From Malurus cyaneus samueli (Eukaryota; Chordata; Aves; Passeriformes; Maluridae), in NCBI GenBank assembly GCA_009741485.1, contig CM019217.1, positions 31,038,061-31,102,060 of the forward strand: a stretch of DNA of 64,000 nucleotides. The letters are read 5' to 3'. Position 1 is the stretch's first letter. The number at the start of each line of letters is the position of its first letter. The notes beneath the pieces are model-generated. The model was not told the origin of the DNA. It did not search any database and was given only the letters and a program-made list of their open reading frames with translations. Of this stretch, positions 38,140-52,400 are shown piece after piece. Made by a program: the position numbers and the translations under genes.

Positions 38140-38760
38140 TATCTCAGGCTGAGGTTCAGTGAACATAATCTGGGATTGAAGTTTACTGGAGAGCACAGAG
38201 GAGTTTGATTGCTTCAACTCAGTACACAGCCACGCTCTGTGCGCAGACACCAAACCAGATCCTCTGTGTCAGTCGTTTCTGTCAGCGAGTCCTGGTGATA
38301 ACTATGTGCTCTGTTCCTTTAGGTTACCTCATATTTCCTCTTGCAAAAAAATTTAACTCCTTTAGCTCCTTGCTCAGAGGCAATTCTACTTGTTTTAACA
38401 CTTTCTCGTGAAGCTGATAGCAAATATTATGCAGCTTTGTTGGGGTGGCGCCTTTGTTACAAGGCAGAAGGGAGACAAGTGATTGCTGATTACTGGTCTC
38501 GGAGGAAAGCAAGCTGTGAGCGCTGCCAAATTTTTATCACATTAGAACATTTTTTTCACACTGGAACATTTTATCTTCTTATCCATGACAAACTTTCCAT
38601 TGCCAGACGAGCAATCTCAGTCTACTGAACACATGAGTGAACGTGCTTTGCTGAAATACCCTCCAGATTACTGTCATTCTCCTGTGACAGTCATCTCATT
38701 GTCTGAGTTCACGATAGTAAAGGACATTTTGGTTCAATGAAACGGTGGCATTCATCTCAA
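38140..38760. other. Candidate conserved noncoding block
   Basis: A 0.6-kb stretch with unusually even composition, several CpG dinucleotides and no simple repeats. Overlapping open frames run on both strands. The minus-strand frame at 38324-38512 and the plus-strand frame at 38341-38628 match nothing I know. It could be an enhancer, an untranslated exon or an unrecognised old repeat. Confidence 0.22.
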
Positions 38761-41274
38761 TAGTTTAAATACTTGGTTTACTGTATGATTTTTAAAATTC
38801 TAATAAAAATCCAGCATATGCTTAGGATGGACAAGTAAAAATCTAAAATAAAAGAGGGGACTTCTGCAATTTAAAGTTCAGCATACTCTAACAGTAAGTC
38901 AGAGAAAGGGAAAAGTCAATTGAAAGTCACTATCTTTGTTTGCGCCTCTTGTAACAGTCTATAGCTGTGAGTGAGCCCCAGTTTTGACATTCCTTCACTT
39001 ATTTCTCTTTCTCATTTCCATTGTCTCTTTCGCCTGCCATTCTGTCAATACTTTTTACTTAACCAACTCTAGAGAAGGAGTGAATGAATTTGAAGTGGGC
39101 AACAGCTGGGTTAGGTAACAATAGGCACCAGTATTGCAGAGGCAGACCAGAAAATGCAGATTATCATCCATCTTGAGATGAACACATCTCAAAAATTGCC
39201 TTCACATGCAAATAATGCATTCTTATTGATTTATATAAACTTAAAATTACTCCTCCTTTTAAACATGGGAAAGACTGATAGATGGCTATCTTGGGATGAT
39301 GCAAAGAGACAAGAGGAGGGAAAATGCTTGGAAAACATGATGCACATGAACAAAAGTCTTTTTCAAAGGATCTTAATTAGTCCAAGGAGACTAAGGGTGT
39401 AGCAAACTTTATGTACTTAAAAAACTATTGCTCATCAACCATCTCATCTACCTGTCTATAACGGACAGCTTGAAACCACAACTTTGGGACAGTCTTTTCA
39501 GATCTTTTCAACAGAAAGATGAACGAAACGCAACTTCATTGTCTGGAAGAATTGTAAAGTCAGTATTACTAAGTATGAAAAAGCCTCAAGGAGATAGGAG
39601 TCTGTCAGAAAGCAGAGAAAAGCAGATGCTCTCCACAGGCAAATCAAGCAAATGACCTCTAGCTTTTCTTTCCCTCTGGTCTCTGCCAGCACTGTTATTC
39701 CTGTATATTTCATTGGTCATTATAAAAGCATGTTTATAAGCTTAACGTGTAAGGTATTTTAGGGGCTTTGCTAGCTTCTCAGCCTCTGAGAACAAGAGCT
39801 TGCATTTTCACACCTCATGGCTGAGAAACCCTCAGGAGTTCCCAGGTGTCCACTGGTCAGCAAGTTCCTCTCAATGACTTGGTACTTCCTGCATCCCCTT
39901 CTTTCTCACTCCATCCTGTCTAGATCTCATCCTTTTCCTAGACATGTGTTTTTTTCTGTACACCTCAGGAGAATCATTCTTTAAGCTTTAAAATGGAGGT
40001 CGTGTTTCTTGGTACTGATTGTGGGCTAAAGCATGGAGGAAATATTGTCTCCCTTCCAGTATAACATTTATTAGCCATTTGGCAGTATTAGTAAAATAAT
40101 TCAAATTAGTTCACTCTCAATAATCAATGAAGCCTAGGAATAATCAATCCAACTTAAATGAAATCAAATGACTGACAATTCAGGAATACAGGTTGCCTAG
40201 ATTGGATGGCATTTTTTTCATGTTAGTTTTAATGAACACTCTGGGATAACAGAGAGGTTGCCATACAACATGTGCACACTGTCATCTTGTCCATATATTT
40301 TTTCTAAATCTTCCCTATGTTGTGATTAAGCCAGTCTTTTTTTTTTAGTTTCTGCAGCAAATAATGACAGTCATCCTATCCTAGGGTAGTAACAGTGTTG
40401 AGAACCACAAGCCACTGAAAATAAAGAATTAGACTTTCATAAATCATTGGTTTGCTTTATATTATGTAAATTATTTTAAACCTACTCATTATCACTATTT
40501 ACCTGTTGATTCTGTGATTTCCTTTTTTTTTTGGCGCATTCATGGGATCAATTTTCAAACATTGTTTTTTTGTTTTATAAAGAAAGTACAAACTTGATCA
40601 ACTTGGTCTTTTTAATGAAGGCTGGGATTTATGCCTAAACCCAAGGTTGTAGCAGCAGAGACTTTGAAAGAAATATACTGAAACACATAGCTATCACAAA
40701 AGTTGGAACATTTGTATCACTTTTTTCCCAATAAAAATAGTACGATACTGTAGGGAATTCCTCTAAACAGATTCTGTGTTGGCTGAAGTTGGTGTTTTTT
40801 CCACATATTCAAGCCACATGAATCTGATTGTCATTTGTACTTAAGGCTCCTTTTAGATCTCTTGAGGAGAGTGTACAAAGGCCTGTATGTGAACCAAGAT
40901 TTATTTTATGGCCAGTTTAATATTTCTTTTCTCTTTTGGGAAGAGATAAAGGGTTTAAAAGGGGATTTTCAGTTCCCAGAGAAGGAAATAAACTATTCTT
41001 AGCACCAATATTATTCTTTAGTTGCGCCATTGGCTGGGGCAAAATGTGGAAAAGAATTTGTGGGACTTCCCTGCTAGTTTTCTCTTCCAGAGATGATTTG
41101 TCCTGAGTGGCTTTCTGAGATCATTATTTCTTCTGTTTGTTGGTTTGCTTCCCAAAGAAAAAAAAGCAAATCAAGATTTATCCAAATGTAGCTAAGAATA
41201 TTCACCCTTTTTCTTAGAATCTCTGCATCTTCTTCGAATAGGGTTTTTGGGGTTGTGTTTTGTTTTGTTTTCAA

Positions 41275-41318
41275 ATATGGATTAATTTCTCATTAGGAAT
41301 ATGGATTAATTCCTCATT
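41275..41318. repeat. 24-bp-period tandem duplication
   Basis: ATATGGATTAATTYCTCATT occurs at 41275-41294 and 41299-41318 with one mismatch and four spacer bases. A local duplication. Confidence 0.85.
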
Positions 41319-44271
41319 CTCAAAATTTTATTGTCTGTCATATTATTTTAAAAATAATGTTTTGTAAGATGGACATCTGAAGCACCATATCTTCTTTCTT
41401 GTTTTTCATTTTTCCATGAGGACTGAAGTAAAAAAAGGCATGTCATATTTCTAAATAAAAGTGACATATGGGACATTTAGAATGCTTTTTCTAAGTGCAC
41501 ATGCTTTCATTTTATGGCTTATTTTGGTTTGATTCTAATCCTGGTTTTATAGCAGAATAATTAAAGTCTCTGGATTAAAATTTTTTATATAACTGTTTAA
41601 ATTTAGTGATGGTATCCAAAGCATTTGCAGACATTAAGGTGAAAGGATTTATAAGTTCATATTTTCTTTTAGTTTCAGTTTAGACGAACAGAAGTTATTA
41701 CAGCCAGGACAAAAATTAGAATTTATTACAGTTTTATCTCTTGTAAAGTTAATAGTTTGAGTTTCCCAGGTTTGCCTAAGTACATCAAAGTGCATTTTCC
41801 ATTCCACTTACAAATGTGTAAGTTGTGCAAAACAATGAAACACATCTCTCTCTTGGCTTTTGCTAAGGAGTTCAGAGCCCATGACACTGTGAAGACGGCA
41901 GAGCTGCTTTGTCAAAGAGAGATGACAAATTGTGTTAATTATAACAAATGTCAGTTGTTGAAATGATTTATTGCAAAAGCAAGGATTGTTTGGTTATGCA
42001 GTGCAGAGTAAAGGCCATGAAAGACTGCTTCACATGTATGTAAGCACACTCCAGAATCCCAGGGACAGCAAGCTATAGTAGATTTGCAGACTAATAGATA
42101 AAGAAGTGCTTTATTAGGTAACTAATTAAAGTACTGCTAATATAAATATTGTATTTAGGCAAAGTAAGTGGGATTCAGACTGATACACGGCTGTGACCAT
42201 AAATTTTAAAGAATTTTCAGATTTTTAATAGATATGATTACTATGCATCACTCCAAACAAATTATTTGATGGATTTGTCAATGGTATTAAAAAGACATTT
42301 TACTTAGAAAAGATGAACAGTTATGAAAAGTGTGTTTGAAGACATTGTCTTTACTATTGTTTGAGGTTAATCTTATTTTATTGAAGACAAAACATTATAA
42401 AATGCATACAAAAAGGAAAAAGAAAAAACCTAAATGCAGCTCTGTTGTTTTGGGTTTTTTGTGAATGTTTGGTTTTTGTTGGTTGGCTGGTTTTTTTCTC
42501 ACTTAACATACAGTATTGTTAGTAAGGAAAAACAGAATTTAAACATTGTCAAAGCACATCAATTGCTCAAAGGCCTGTCACATTTGTATCAACCTCAGAC
42601 TTCATAAAACATTTTTTTAGCTATCTTTTCACTCCTAATCTCTCAGAGGTACTGTGAAAGTGAAGTGTTAGCTATGCAAGCAATTTATTTCTAACAGAAG
42701 ACAAGGAAAGTAAATATTGGGGAAAAAAAATGAAAAGTGAGGAAGAGAAAGTAAAAGGGGAATTAGGAATTAGGATGTAAACAGAAGCAATGTGCATTAG
42801 TGTCCAAGATGGTTTTTCAGAGAAGATGAAGAATTTTTCATTCATTCTTTTCAGAATACCTGCAGAAAGGGAATGACAAATGCCCAGTTGCAGCCAGATG
42901 GATTTTAGTGCCCCATAAGATTTAGGACATGACACCTGTAAGAAGAAACTAACTCATTGTTTCAATTCATTCAAACTTTCACTACCAATATCACATTATG
43001 AAACTCAAGATGTGAGATCTCTTCTATTATTTCAACTGTCAGCCAAGGGTTATTTAGTGCCTGTGTAAACATCAAGGTGCACTACATATGTGATGCCATG
43101 GTAACATATATATGTATCCAGATGCTTCTATAGAAAGACATGGATTTTCTGCACAGCCTGTATCAAATCATGGAACATGGAAATACCAGATAGCTCTAAA
43201 ATGACAATATAGTCCTTTGTTTTGATTCCTGAATTCTTCCCTCAATTTTCATTCCTTCAGGGACATAAGTGCCGTACTGTCTTCCAGCTGGATTAGTTGT
43301 AGTTTTGATCCAGCAGAGTCAGATTTTCTATCTCCATCTTTGCTTTGATTTTTATGAACAGTTTTCCAGGGTGAGTTGGGCCTTCTTTGAAATGAAAAAT
43401 TCTGTATTTTTTTACTTTTTCTCTGAATTCTAGCACTGCAGGTTTTTAAATAAGATCGGAATGACATTTTGGAGAGTATTTACTAAGTGTAAGTCTGTGT
43501 ATGAACTTCACCTTCAGGGTATACTTCTGGCTGCTTTTCATCCCAGGAACAGGCAACACAGGACCAGGATTTTTGTGAATTATTTTAAGAGAAAAATATG
43601 ATGAATAAGCTAGGGATTTCTTCACAGACTTCAGTAAAATGAAGATGATTAATGTCTTTGTTCATACAAATGTAAAGGCAGCATTTCAAAGGCTTTGGCT
43701 GACATTAAATGTGACTTTTCTCCTTTTCTTAATCTTACAAAAATATCTTCAAACATTGTTTTGGGAGAGGAACTTAAGAGAAAAGATCAGAAAAAGAAGA
43801 AATCTATCTCATCGACAGCCTGAAAGGTATAAAATTTGTTTTAATCTTATCAGTTGTGCCCTCTTTCCTTTGTGAATATTGGAGTAGGCAAAGAGAGCAG
43901 ACCAGAAGCTTTTGGGTTGTTAGATGGATTACTTACAGCTAGTATTCATGCTCTGCTGAATATAGTTAAAGAAAAGGAAGTTCTGACCTTAAAATTACAT
44001 TTATTAAGTATTTGCAGAGTATTAATGGAAATTTAAATGATCCTCAGTTTTGTAGGGCTCAAGATAATACAGGGATATTATTTAGTTTTTCATTTTTTTC
44101 CACAATGGCAATGTTGCCAGATGAAAAATCATTTCACCTGGTGGATTGATGTAATGCTTACTCCTTAAAAAGCCACTGGCCTGCAGATAGAACTGCACGA
44201 TGTTTATTCTGTAGGAAGAAGAACTGGAAGGCGCCCAGCCCAGTTGTCCCAACTTTTACCAGTTCACCAGG

Positions 44272-44586
44272 TGGTCAGGTGACCTCCACCAGGGACCACC
44301 AAAGACACCCCAGGACAAAAGATAGCATCCCTACAGGAAAGGGACCACATGCTAATGATTTCAGGAAAATCATTGTTATATCTATGTTTATTCTGTGAAA
44401 ATCAATGAACAAATTTGTAAAATATAATATATAAAATATAGTATATAAACAGGAGCTATTTTGTACTCAGCATGTACATACTTCAGAGGAGATATCCCCT
44501 CATGCATCCAGATGAATAGGGAATGACTGCTTCTTAATGCTACATCAGTATTAAGGACTTTTCAGTTTTACCATTTCTTGGTAACA
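44272..44586 (+). mobile_element. Solo LTR of an avian ERVL-type retrovirus
   Basis: A 315-bp element bounded by TG (44272) and CA (44586) and flanked by the perfect 5-bp direct repeat CCAGG (44267-44271 and 44587-44591). A TATA box (TATATAAA, 44442-44449) is followed about 30 bp later by a TTTGTACTCAGCATGTAC segment. Then comes a CCCCTCATGCATCC-like stretch, a TGACTGCTTCTTAATGC-like stretch, and a terminal TTACCATTTCTTGGTAACA. This order is that of short avian LTRs of class III type, where 5-bp duplications are usual. The expected AATAAA before the TGCTTCTT block reads AATAGG, so it is damaged. No internal retroviral sequence adjoins. Confidence 0.8.
44442..44449 (+). promoter_or_regulatory. 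TATA box of the 44.3-kb LTR
   Basis: TATATAAA in the middle of the LTR, placed where the U3 promoter of this kind of element lies. The surrounding AATATAATATATAAAATATAG is also AT-rich, so the exact box is uncertain. Confidence 0.5.
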
Positions 44587-47500
44587 CCAGGAATAGTTAG
44601 AAGAAAGAAGTAGCAAAAATTATTGCTCCAACACTCAAATTCCCAGTCTTCCTTTTTTCTATAAAATGTTTTTAGATGGCCATTAGCATTTCAAAAAACT
44701 CAGCTTCTGTGCTGAGATTATTTATTTCTTGTTAGAATGATACCTCACATATTAAGATAAACTGTTTCTAGTTAATTGAAACCTAGTATTTTTAGACTGA
44801 ATTCTAAATATTTGCAAAGAGTACATGAATCAGAGTCAGATAAGTGATATTGATTTTGCAAGTGTCTGATTTATATTCCCGATATGCATTACTCATATTC
44901 ACTTCTGTGTAAAAAGAGTTCAGAAATACAACACAAAGTGAAAAAATCACTAGTTAGCTATTAGTGTAGTTGAAAACTGGGAATTAGTGGGACTACACAC
45001 TAAAGAGGCCTCTCAGTTATGTGAGCATACTTCAGGAAGGTTCATTTTCAGCTGATGATGGTTTTTTATTTGATTGTAAGAAGACACATCTATTGGAACA
45101 TACAGAAAAAAAATCATAGTAAATGGATGGACCCCATGTTGAAATAAGCTCTTACTATTTTCCCTTTGACCATTTGAAGCTTAACATGGTATTTCAAGAA
45201 TATTTTTATGGTCTGCCACAGAGGTTTACTTTAACTCAAATTTATCCAAGTAATATCACATTAGAGCTCTCTATCACAGAATTAAGATTTCCTGAAATCT
45301 AATAAACCCTGACCCCTAAAATCAACATTGTCCAGAGCAGGGCCTGCAGACTGAAGGTTTTGTTCAGAAAATAATGGCTAATTGTTATTTACCTTGCACC
45401 TATCTCTGTGACAACAAAAGAATGTACACTCTTTCAAATTCTACAGCTAATATTTTTTTTCGGATTGTGAGATGACAGTGGTGAAGGAGGGTGTCTTACA
45501 CAGGGGTACTATTTTTCTCCCCAGGCAGAGACAGGAATTAATCAGCAACATGCCTGTTGACTCATTCACTTTCAAAAGCAGAAAAATAAACAATAAATGC
45601 TTAGCAACCAAAGTCATGCACAGTGACTCTGACTCATTAAAATATATACCACAACCTCAGTCCTCACTGTTTTCCTCCCACTGTTAGTTTCAGTAACCCA
45701 TTCCATGGGTTTTTGTTTTTTTGGTTTTTTTTTTCAGAAATGACTTAATGACTCCAACACTGTCATCAGAGATAAGTCTAGAGAGATGCTTTATATAATT
45801 ATAGTAACCTAGTTGACAAATAGTAGGTTTTGGTGATGTTTGTTAACATAAAACACTCAGTAGCACTCTTTATCTGTATTTCTTTCGACTTTTTCTCCTA
45901 GCTTACCTGGTGAGATAAAACCATCAAGCCCTCCAATAATTCAGATTGATTGGGCTAAGCGAGCACAAGGAAAAGTGAGCTTGGATTCAAAAATCATTTT
46001 CTGAAGTGAAGAGTTAAAGAAAAGCATTTGCCTGCCTGTGACACTGTTCCCTCTCTGAGGCTTTCCCGAGAGGCAGCTGAATACCTGATGAATTTAAGTT
46101 CTCTTTGAACTTGGCCTCAATACTGTAAATGCCATTTCTCTGCTGCAGTGCCTGCTTTCACAACCTGTCAGCAATCTGCACCATCACTAGAGAGTGCTGA
46201 GGGTGCCAAGCTGACCCTGCATGCACTGAGCTCCCAAGTGCGTTGTATGTTTGAGAGTATCCCCGGGGTGCATTCCTCAAGCACAGGCAGCTGTCTGGTG
46301 GCATTTTCCAGGGCCACAGGATCCCCTTTGCCTTCCTCCTGCTACTCCCTGCTAGATGAGAGACAGCAAACATGTAAAAAACTGCAAGGCCCACAGTTCT
46401 CACAGCATAAGGGTTGCACTGTGACTGAAGAACAATACTTGCCATGGGGGTGGCCTTTGAGTGGGTTTCATGTCTCTGCATAGGTGGGGAAAATGTTATT
46501 CATGAGTGCAGCTGTGATCTCAAGAAATGAAATTAAAGATTTTAACTCAGTCTTTTTCCTAAGAAAATGGTGGGTTTGTTGATACAGTTCATGAAGTAAT
46601 AGGAAAATATTCTTTTTGAAGAATAGCAGGATTGATGTTGTGGGGCTGAAGGAGCCACTCAGCCCTGATGTTACGAGAGGCACTTTCTCCCAGTTTGCTT
46701 TGTTATACAGGCTTAAGCAAAGGATATAACCATAATCTACTTCATCCACTTTAAATGAAGCTGAGCTCATGATAGCACTTAGTCTGCTGTGCTCAGTACA
46801 CAGCATATGGGTTTCTTTTTTATTTCTTCTCTAAAGTGTTCCTTTTTCCAAGGATGTGCTGTACGGTCAATCGTTTGGCCAAGGTCAATTCAGTTCTTTC
46901 TCTCAGTAGAACAGTTTGATTTCTCTAAGAGCCACAAAGATTTAGCTCTTTTATAAGTTAGATAAGCATGAATAAAGAAGAAACCACAGAAATCCTTGAC
47001 TAAACAGAGAAGTATGTACAGTGTTTTAAGTTGTTACTAAAATTAGAAATGAGCTCAGTCATTCTGGTAGTTAATGTCCATTGAGATAACTTTCAAAAAG
47101 AACTAGACTTCTCTATAGAAGCAGCCTTGTAATCCTTCTGTGAACAAAATATTAAAGAAAGGTTGCCTGAACAGTGGCTCCAGTATCTAACCTCTTATTT
47201 TAAATAACAAAATCAAATAAAGCACTGCAAAGACACACAATGCACAGTGTTTCTTTAAATGCATGGCAGATAAATAAATAATCCAAAACATATCTGAAGT
47301 CTACTTATCCTCATAGCTAGGGATTACAATTCAACCATGTGTACCATAAGTTATTTATTACAACACAGAACAAGTATATATTTATTTCAGACATCAATTT
47401 ACAAAGGAAATAAATACGGACAAAATAAACTTTTATTTTGCCAAGATACAATTCATCATGAATGGAGGTCTTCCATAAGACAAATACAAAACTGAATCAA

Positions 47501-47614
47501 ATTTCACTAAAGAAATAAAAGAATACTAATATCACTAATATCTCATCCTAAATATACTGTACATGTTTTGTTTCAAAACATGGAAGTGTTCATTTTTCTG
47601 CTATATAGCACACT

Positions 47615-47667
47615 AAAAAAAAAAAAAACAAAAACAACAAACTACCAAACAAACAAACAAACAAACC
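47615..47667. repeat. A-rich and (CAAA)n simple repeat
   Basis: Fourteen A (47615-47628), then AC-rich spacer and five AAAC units (47646-47667). The 63-codon frame across it is an artefact of this low-complexity sequence. Confidence 0.9.
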
Positions 47668-49340
47668 CACAAAATCAACTTGCACTTTTCTTTTTTTTTT
47701 CTGGACAAATTAAGCAATTTCTTCTGTGGTTTGTTTGTATGCTTTTGCTTTTTAACTAGAGAGTGGAAATTATGGACTTTAAGTGAAATGAAAGCCCATT
47801 AAAACAGATTAATCCACTTAAGGTTTAGTTCAGACTTACTGGAGTCCATTGCAAGAGCAGCAAACTGTGCAGCCTGCTAAAGGTAAGACATGCATTGAGA
47901 AAGTGTGGAAAAGCTTTTATTTTGTCAACTGTACATAGGATTCATTCAATTCATCAGTAATGAACTATCAGATGACTTCATGCAGGGGTGTAGGAGATTG
48001 CATGCCTTCTATTACACCCTTGGGGCTCTTTTCTGTGATGAGTAAATATCATTTTTTGCAGATGACAACGTAGTTGCTCTTTCTTTGGTGTCCAGGGTTT
48101 GGTTAAAAAAAGAACTCTACAAAAATGCCAAAGCAAAAGAGCAATTTGCAGAGCCTGAACCAGGCATTTTAAAATTCCTATTCACACGAAGAAAGAGTAT
48201 GCCATTACATGAACAGTTAAAGAAACGGTCATCCGGCCCAAGTACATTTCCCCACCTACAGGATGCAGCCTGAGAGCCCATCCTTGGCCTCATTTGCTAT
48301 CAGCACCTCAGAAAGAGCACAGGAAATTTGGGGTTCTCCTTTAGCCTTGTCCTGGTTAACCAAGGGTCTGCAGGGTTGAAGGGGTTACCCTGCTCTGAGC
48401 GAGTGGGATAAGACCATCAGTCCTGAGAGGGCCTAAGGGTTCTTGTGATACGTGTAAGACACTCAAGTTGTTGTCATCAGTTTGAGCTAACAGCAGTCAA
48501 ATCCTCAGTTTTTAGAAATTTGCTATAATTTTGCTTAAAATACTCATCGGAGAATTTAGTAAGTGAGATGTAACAAAAATACCGTGTCAGTGCTTGAAAT
48601 ATGGTATTGCCATTTTTGTTCTTTAAAAAGGTAACATAATCTTATGGATTCAAAAATATATTTGTCTTTTATTAGACTTTCACATGCAGGAACTCCATAA
48701 CGTTAAATCCATGTTTGAAGTCATTGTGCAGTATAAATAACTTCTTGTTTAAAATAAGCATATATATTTTAAGTGATACTTTGAATCTGCATAGCAAATA
48801 TGAACCATGGGAAAGATATAAACTCCTACTATATTCTCTGCCTCAAAAAAAATGTTTTCCGGCAAATGCACTAGCAGTGAAATAAGTAGATGCTTAAATT
48901 GGAACAAGGAAGTACCAGTTAGTCTGAGAAATTATTGCTGTGGGAAAAAAAAAATCCCCTCTTAGATAAGATCTGGATTCTTTCTGCCTACTATGTTTTA
49001 ATCTCCTCAACATGAGGAGCAAATCAGTAACAGAGGAAAATTTATAACTCAAGACTAAAGTAAAAAAAACAGTTATTGAAATACTTGGTTTCTTGCTTAC
49101 TGAGGTATCATCATAATCTAATTTTTAAAATTTCAGCACTTCTTCTAAATATCAGTTTTATGTTCATTCTTTTTTGTTATGAAAATATCAAACAAATGTG
49201 GGTTTTACACAATATTTTCCTAGAGTAAGACACACATAATTGATAGCTCAGTCTTAAAATGCTGAAGGTAGATACCCCAAGTCTGCAGAATGCAGGACTG
49301 AAAACTCTGTAAGAAGCCATTTTTCAAGTGCCCTTCTACC

Positions 49341-49410
49341 TCAGAAGAGTACAAACTGTGCCTGAGAATTTGCAGAGCATCGAAATGCCATTCTCCCTCA
49401 GAAGAGTACA
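49341..49410. repeat. 57-bp-period partial duplication
   Basis: The 13-mer TCAGAAGAGTACA occurs at 49341-49353 and 49398-49410, each preceded by a similar GCC(C/A)TTCT-CC sequence. It gives a repeated YSSE-like string in a minus-strand frame (49220-49411) that has no other sign of being coding. Confidence 0.7.
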
Positions 49411-52400
49411 TTGATTTTTGACATTTCTATAATAATTTATTAACAAAAATATGCACTATACATGTATTAATCTTGATGCTGTTTAATTATGAGGATTCTG
49501 AGTACAATTTTGTGCCATTACGGGGCTGATCCCTTTTTAAAACATCCACAGGAGCTGAAATTTGCAGTGTTCACAGACCTGAAAATGACACAGGGTTCCC
49601 AAATTAGCTACGGTCACTTGGCACATCTTTAGAGGTGACTTGCTATTTTCAATACCCAGGTGCCTGGCAGGAAACGATGAACAAAAGCAAGCAGTGTCTA
49701 AAACATTTATCATTATAAACCAAACCTGAGACAGCCTTTCCAAAGGTATGCTTTTATTCAGGGCAATAATAAATAACCAGGAATAAAACTAGCAGATGTT
49801 AAACTAAAAACAGAAACTTGAAAATATGTGCTTATTGTTTATGACAATTTATTTTTTAAGGTAACTCTCTAAAAAACAAACTAAAAGGAACTTCAAGGAG
49901 GTATTCATTGAGTAATATTTGTTTTCTCTTAAAATCAGGGGTGAAACAATGCTCCTCTTTCTCAAAAAAGTTGCTGTTTTGCCTTTTTTCATAAAAAAAA
50001 TGCTGATGGCTTATTCCCTAGGAAACTTTTTAGGCATCAGTCTAGCAAAGGAGATCATCCTCCTAGACTTCTAGAGTTATGGAAATTTGAAGCATTCCTG
50101 TGAAATGTTCTCATGTTAGCAGTCATGCCTTTTTTTCTCACTAGAATTGCTATCACTAGGAAATTCTGTTGGGCACATTTCAGATGGGCAAAATGCACGT
50201 AACATTTGTGTTATTAATTTCCATCACAAAAGTAACTAGCAGTAGCATTAGGGAAGAATTAATTCAGATGCTCCACTTTCATTCCTAGTGTAGGATCAGT
50301 CACAATAAATCTGCCAGGAGCATCTCTTGCTTGTGGAGTGGTGCCTTAAAGAATAACAAGGAATAACTTTCTTTTACATGCAGCAGAAGCTGGACTTGAA
50401 AGCAAACAAGAAGGTACCTACAGTATACATATATACATACATGTATTTAATTTTTTTGTTTTAAATGTAGGTCTGGCATAGGAAAGTAAAGGAAACTTTG
50501 GCAGGCTCTCAAGTGAAATATTCAAGTGCTGTCTCTAGGTCTTCAACTGTTTTAAAATGTCAGTAACCTACTCTTGAGCTCAATCCACCAAGAACACTTT
50601 TCTATTTTGATCCAACTAAAATTTAATGCCCCAGCTGTACATACAAAGACAGTATATACATATATGTGCATTAAAATCATTGGTAGACTTTAAAACATAC
50701 ACAGATCTTCGCTTTTTCTGTAACTGGGTAAGTGCTATATTTTTTCAAAGAAGAAAGTAATTCCTTTGAGTACATGTTAAATTATAATGTCGACATTTTT
50801 TTCCTCAAGGAAGGTTGTTGTATATTTTTGAAACATTTTTGCCTGAGCTGTCCTCTTCCTGCATACACTTTTAATTGGAAGCAAAGAATGTAAAATCTAA
50901 ATTATGTAGTCAACCATTAAATCATTTATTACAAATCTGTTTTTCAACTGAGAAGAAAATAATTGCTTCATGATTGCTCCTATATAATTGCTTTTCTTTA
51001 TTTTTAATATAATATGTATAGGATGATATCAGAAAGAAATTACTATGACAGTCTTTTTGTACTTTTTATTACTGTTTTGGAGTAGATGAAGTCACACAGG
51101 TCTTTTGCCTAGTCATAACAAACCCAGAATTTGAAGTAACGCACCGTGACAAAACCGATTTTTATCTCTTTTAACTTATTTCATCAGATTTTTACTGCAC
51201 AAACAGCAAAAACCAAACACGATTATCTGTGTATTGTGCCCTGACATTAAACAATTACTTCTTAGAACAGTAAAAATAGCAGCCACCTGTAGACATCATT
51301 TTCTCAGTCATATAGTGGTAAATATGGAAAGACCTACAAAGACAAGCCTTAGAAGTGGCAAATATTGCAAATATATTTCCTTTCATCAAATTTAGTCTTT
51401 GGCAAGGAGGAAATCATAAAATATTCTTAGATTGGAATTGTCACGATGGTAACAAATAGCATCTTTTTTTAACTGAAGATATTTTCATGTATTCTATATA
51501 ATATAGTACATACTTGGGGCTTTTATTTTGTTTGCGAGTATGTAAAGTGAACAATTATAATTACATATAATTAAAATTATATATATAAGTAATATGTTGT
51601 TGACTAGAATTCTTTTAATGCTTTCAGTTTAGGATTATATAATTCAATGAGAAATTTAAAATTGCAAGTCAAACTGGTACATTTTTCAACCATATTTATT
51701 TGAGACTGATTTAAAGACAAAATTATTGATTATCCATCAAACCACCCTTGTCTTTTCACCAATGTTCCTTTTCAAAGTACCTCTCTTTTTTAATTGAAAA
51801 TGATAAAGTGTTTCTATATCATGCTGAATACTTCACAATTTTGGCTTAGAGTTTCAAACTGTCTAATTTAGTAGAAATTATGTAACATTATTGTAATATT
51901 AATAATTGCAATTGATTCAACTGAAAGATTATTTCAAATTGTTAAAACAAAGCCTATGAATGACCTGGGTTTTCTCATAGTGTCTGAGGTACTGTGCTAT
52001 ACAGAAATAAAGGTGAAAACTTCAGTCCAGGAGAAGCTGCCCAAAAGTTTCAATAATCAGCGGCAGTACCAGAAAAAATGTTCAGATGTCACCTTTATCA
52101 AAACAACCCAAACAGAGTTGTTACAAGAACCAAAGGTCTTCTGTCTTCTAGACCTGAGAAATGAGTGTTTGAAGGTTGGTTATGATGTGCCCAGAGCGAT
52201 GTTAGTGTACACATTGATCTCTAAATTTGTTGGTCACTGAAGCTGAAGTTACACAGGCTGAAAAAGGGATACAGTTCACATGGCACTAAGATATGACAAT
52301 ACACTGTGATTGCAACAACCATGATTTACTGAACAGGTCTGAAAATATTTAATAATTAAATATTCAAAGTCTGGATAAGTTACACTGAAATGCTCAAACT

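Larger units (their letters stand above)
37745..44271. other. Unique noncoding DNA
   Basis: No gene recognised. It contains the candidate conserved block at 38140-38760 and a 24-bp-period duplication at 41275-41318. The stretch 44150-44271 before the next LTR is mildly GC-rich and unassigned; it could be an extra piece of that LTR. Open frames are all under 100 codons and lack domains. Confidence 0.6.

Noticed and set aside
46148..46483. 111-codon plus frame and 107-codon minus frame over the same DNA
   Set aside because: Frames on both strands of a GC-richer patch with no motif. A stop-poor composition explains both. The patch itself stays unassigned.
48230..48490. GC-richer block suspected to be an LTR
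   Set aside because: Neither strand shows the TG/CA ends, TATA box or the start and end blocks seen in the four accepted LTRs.
51956..52240. 94-codon plus-strand open frame
   Set aside because: Reads like a plausible soluble protein, but there is no recognised family, no splice context, and the length is within chance.
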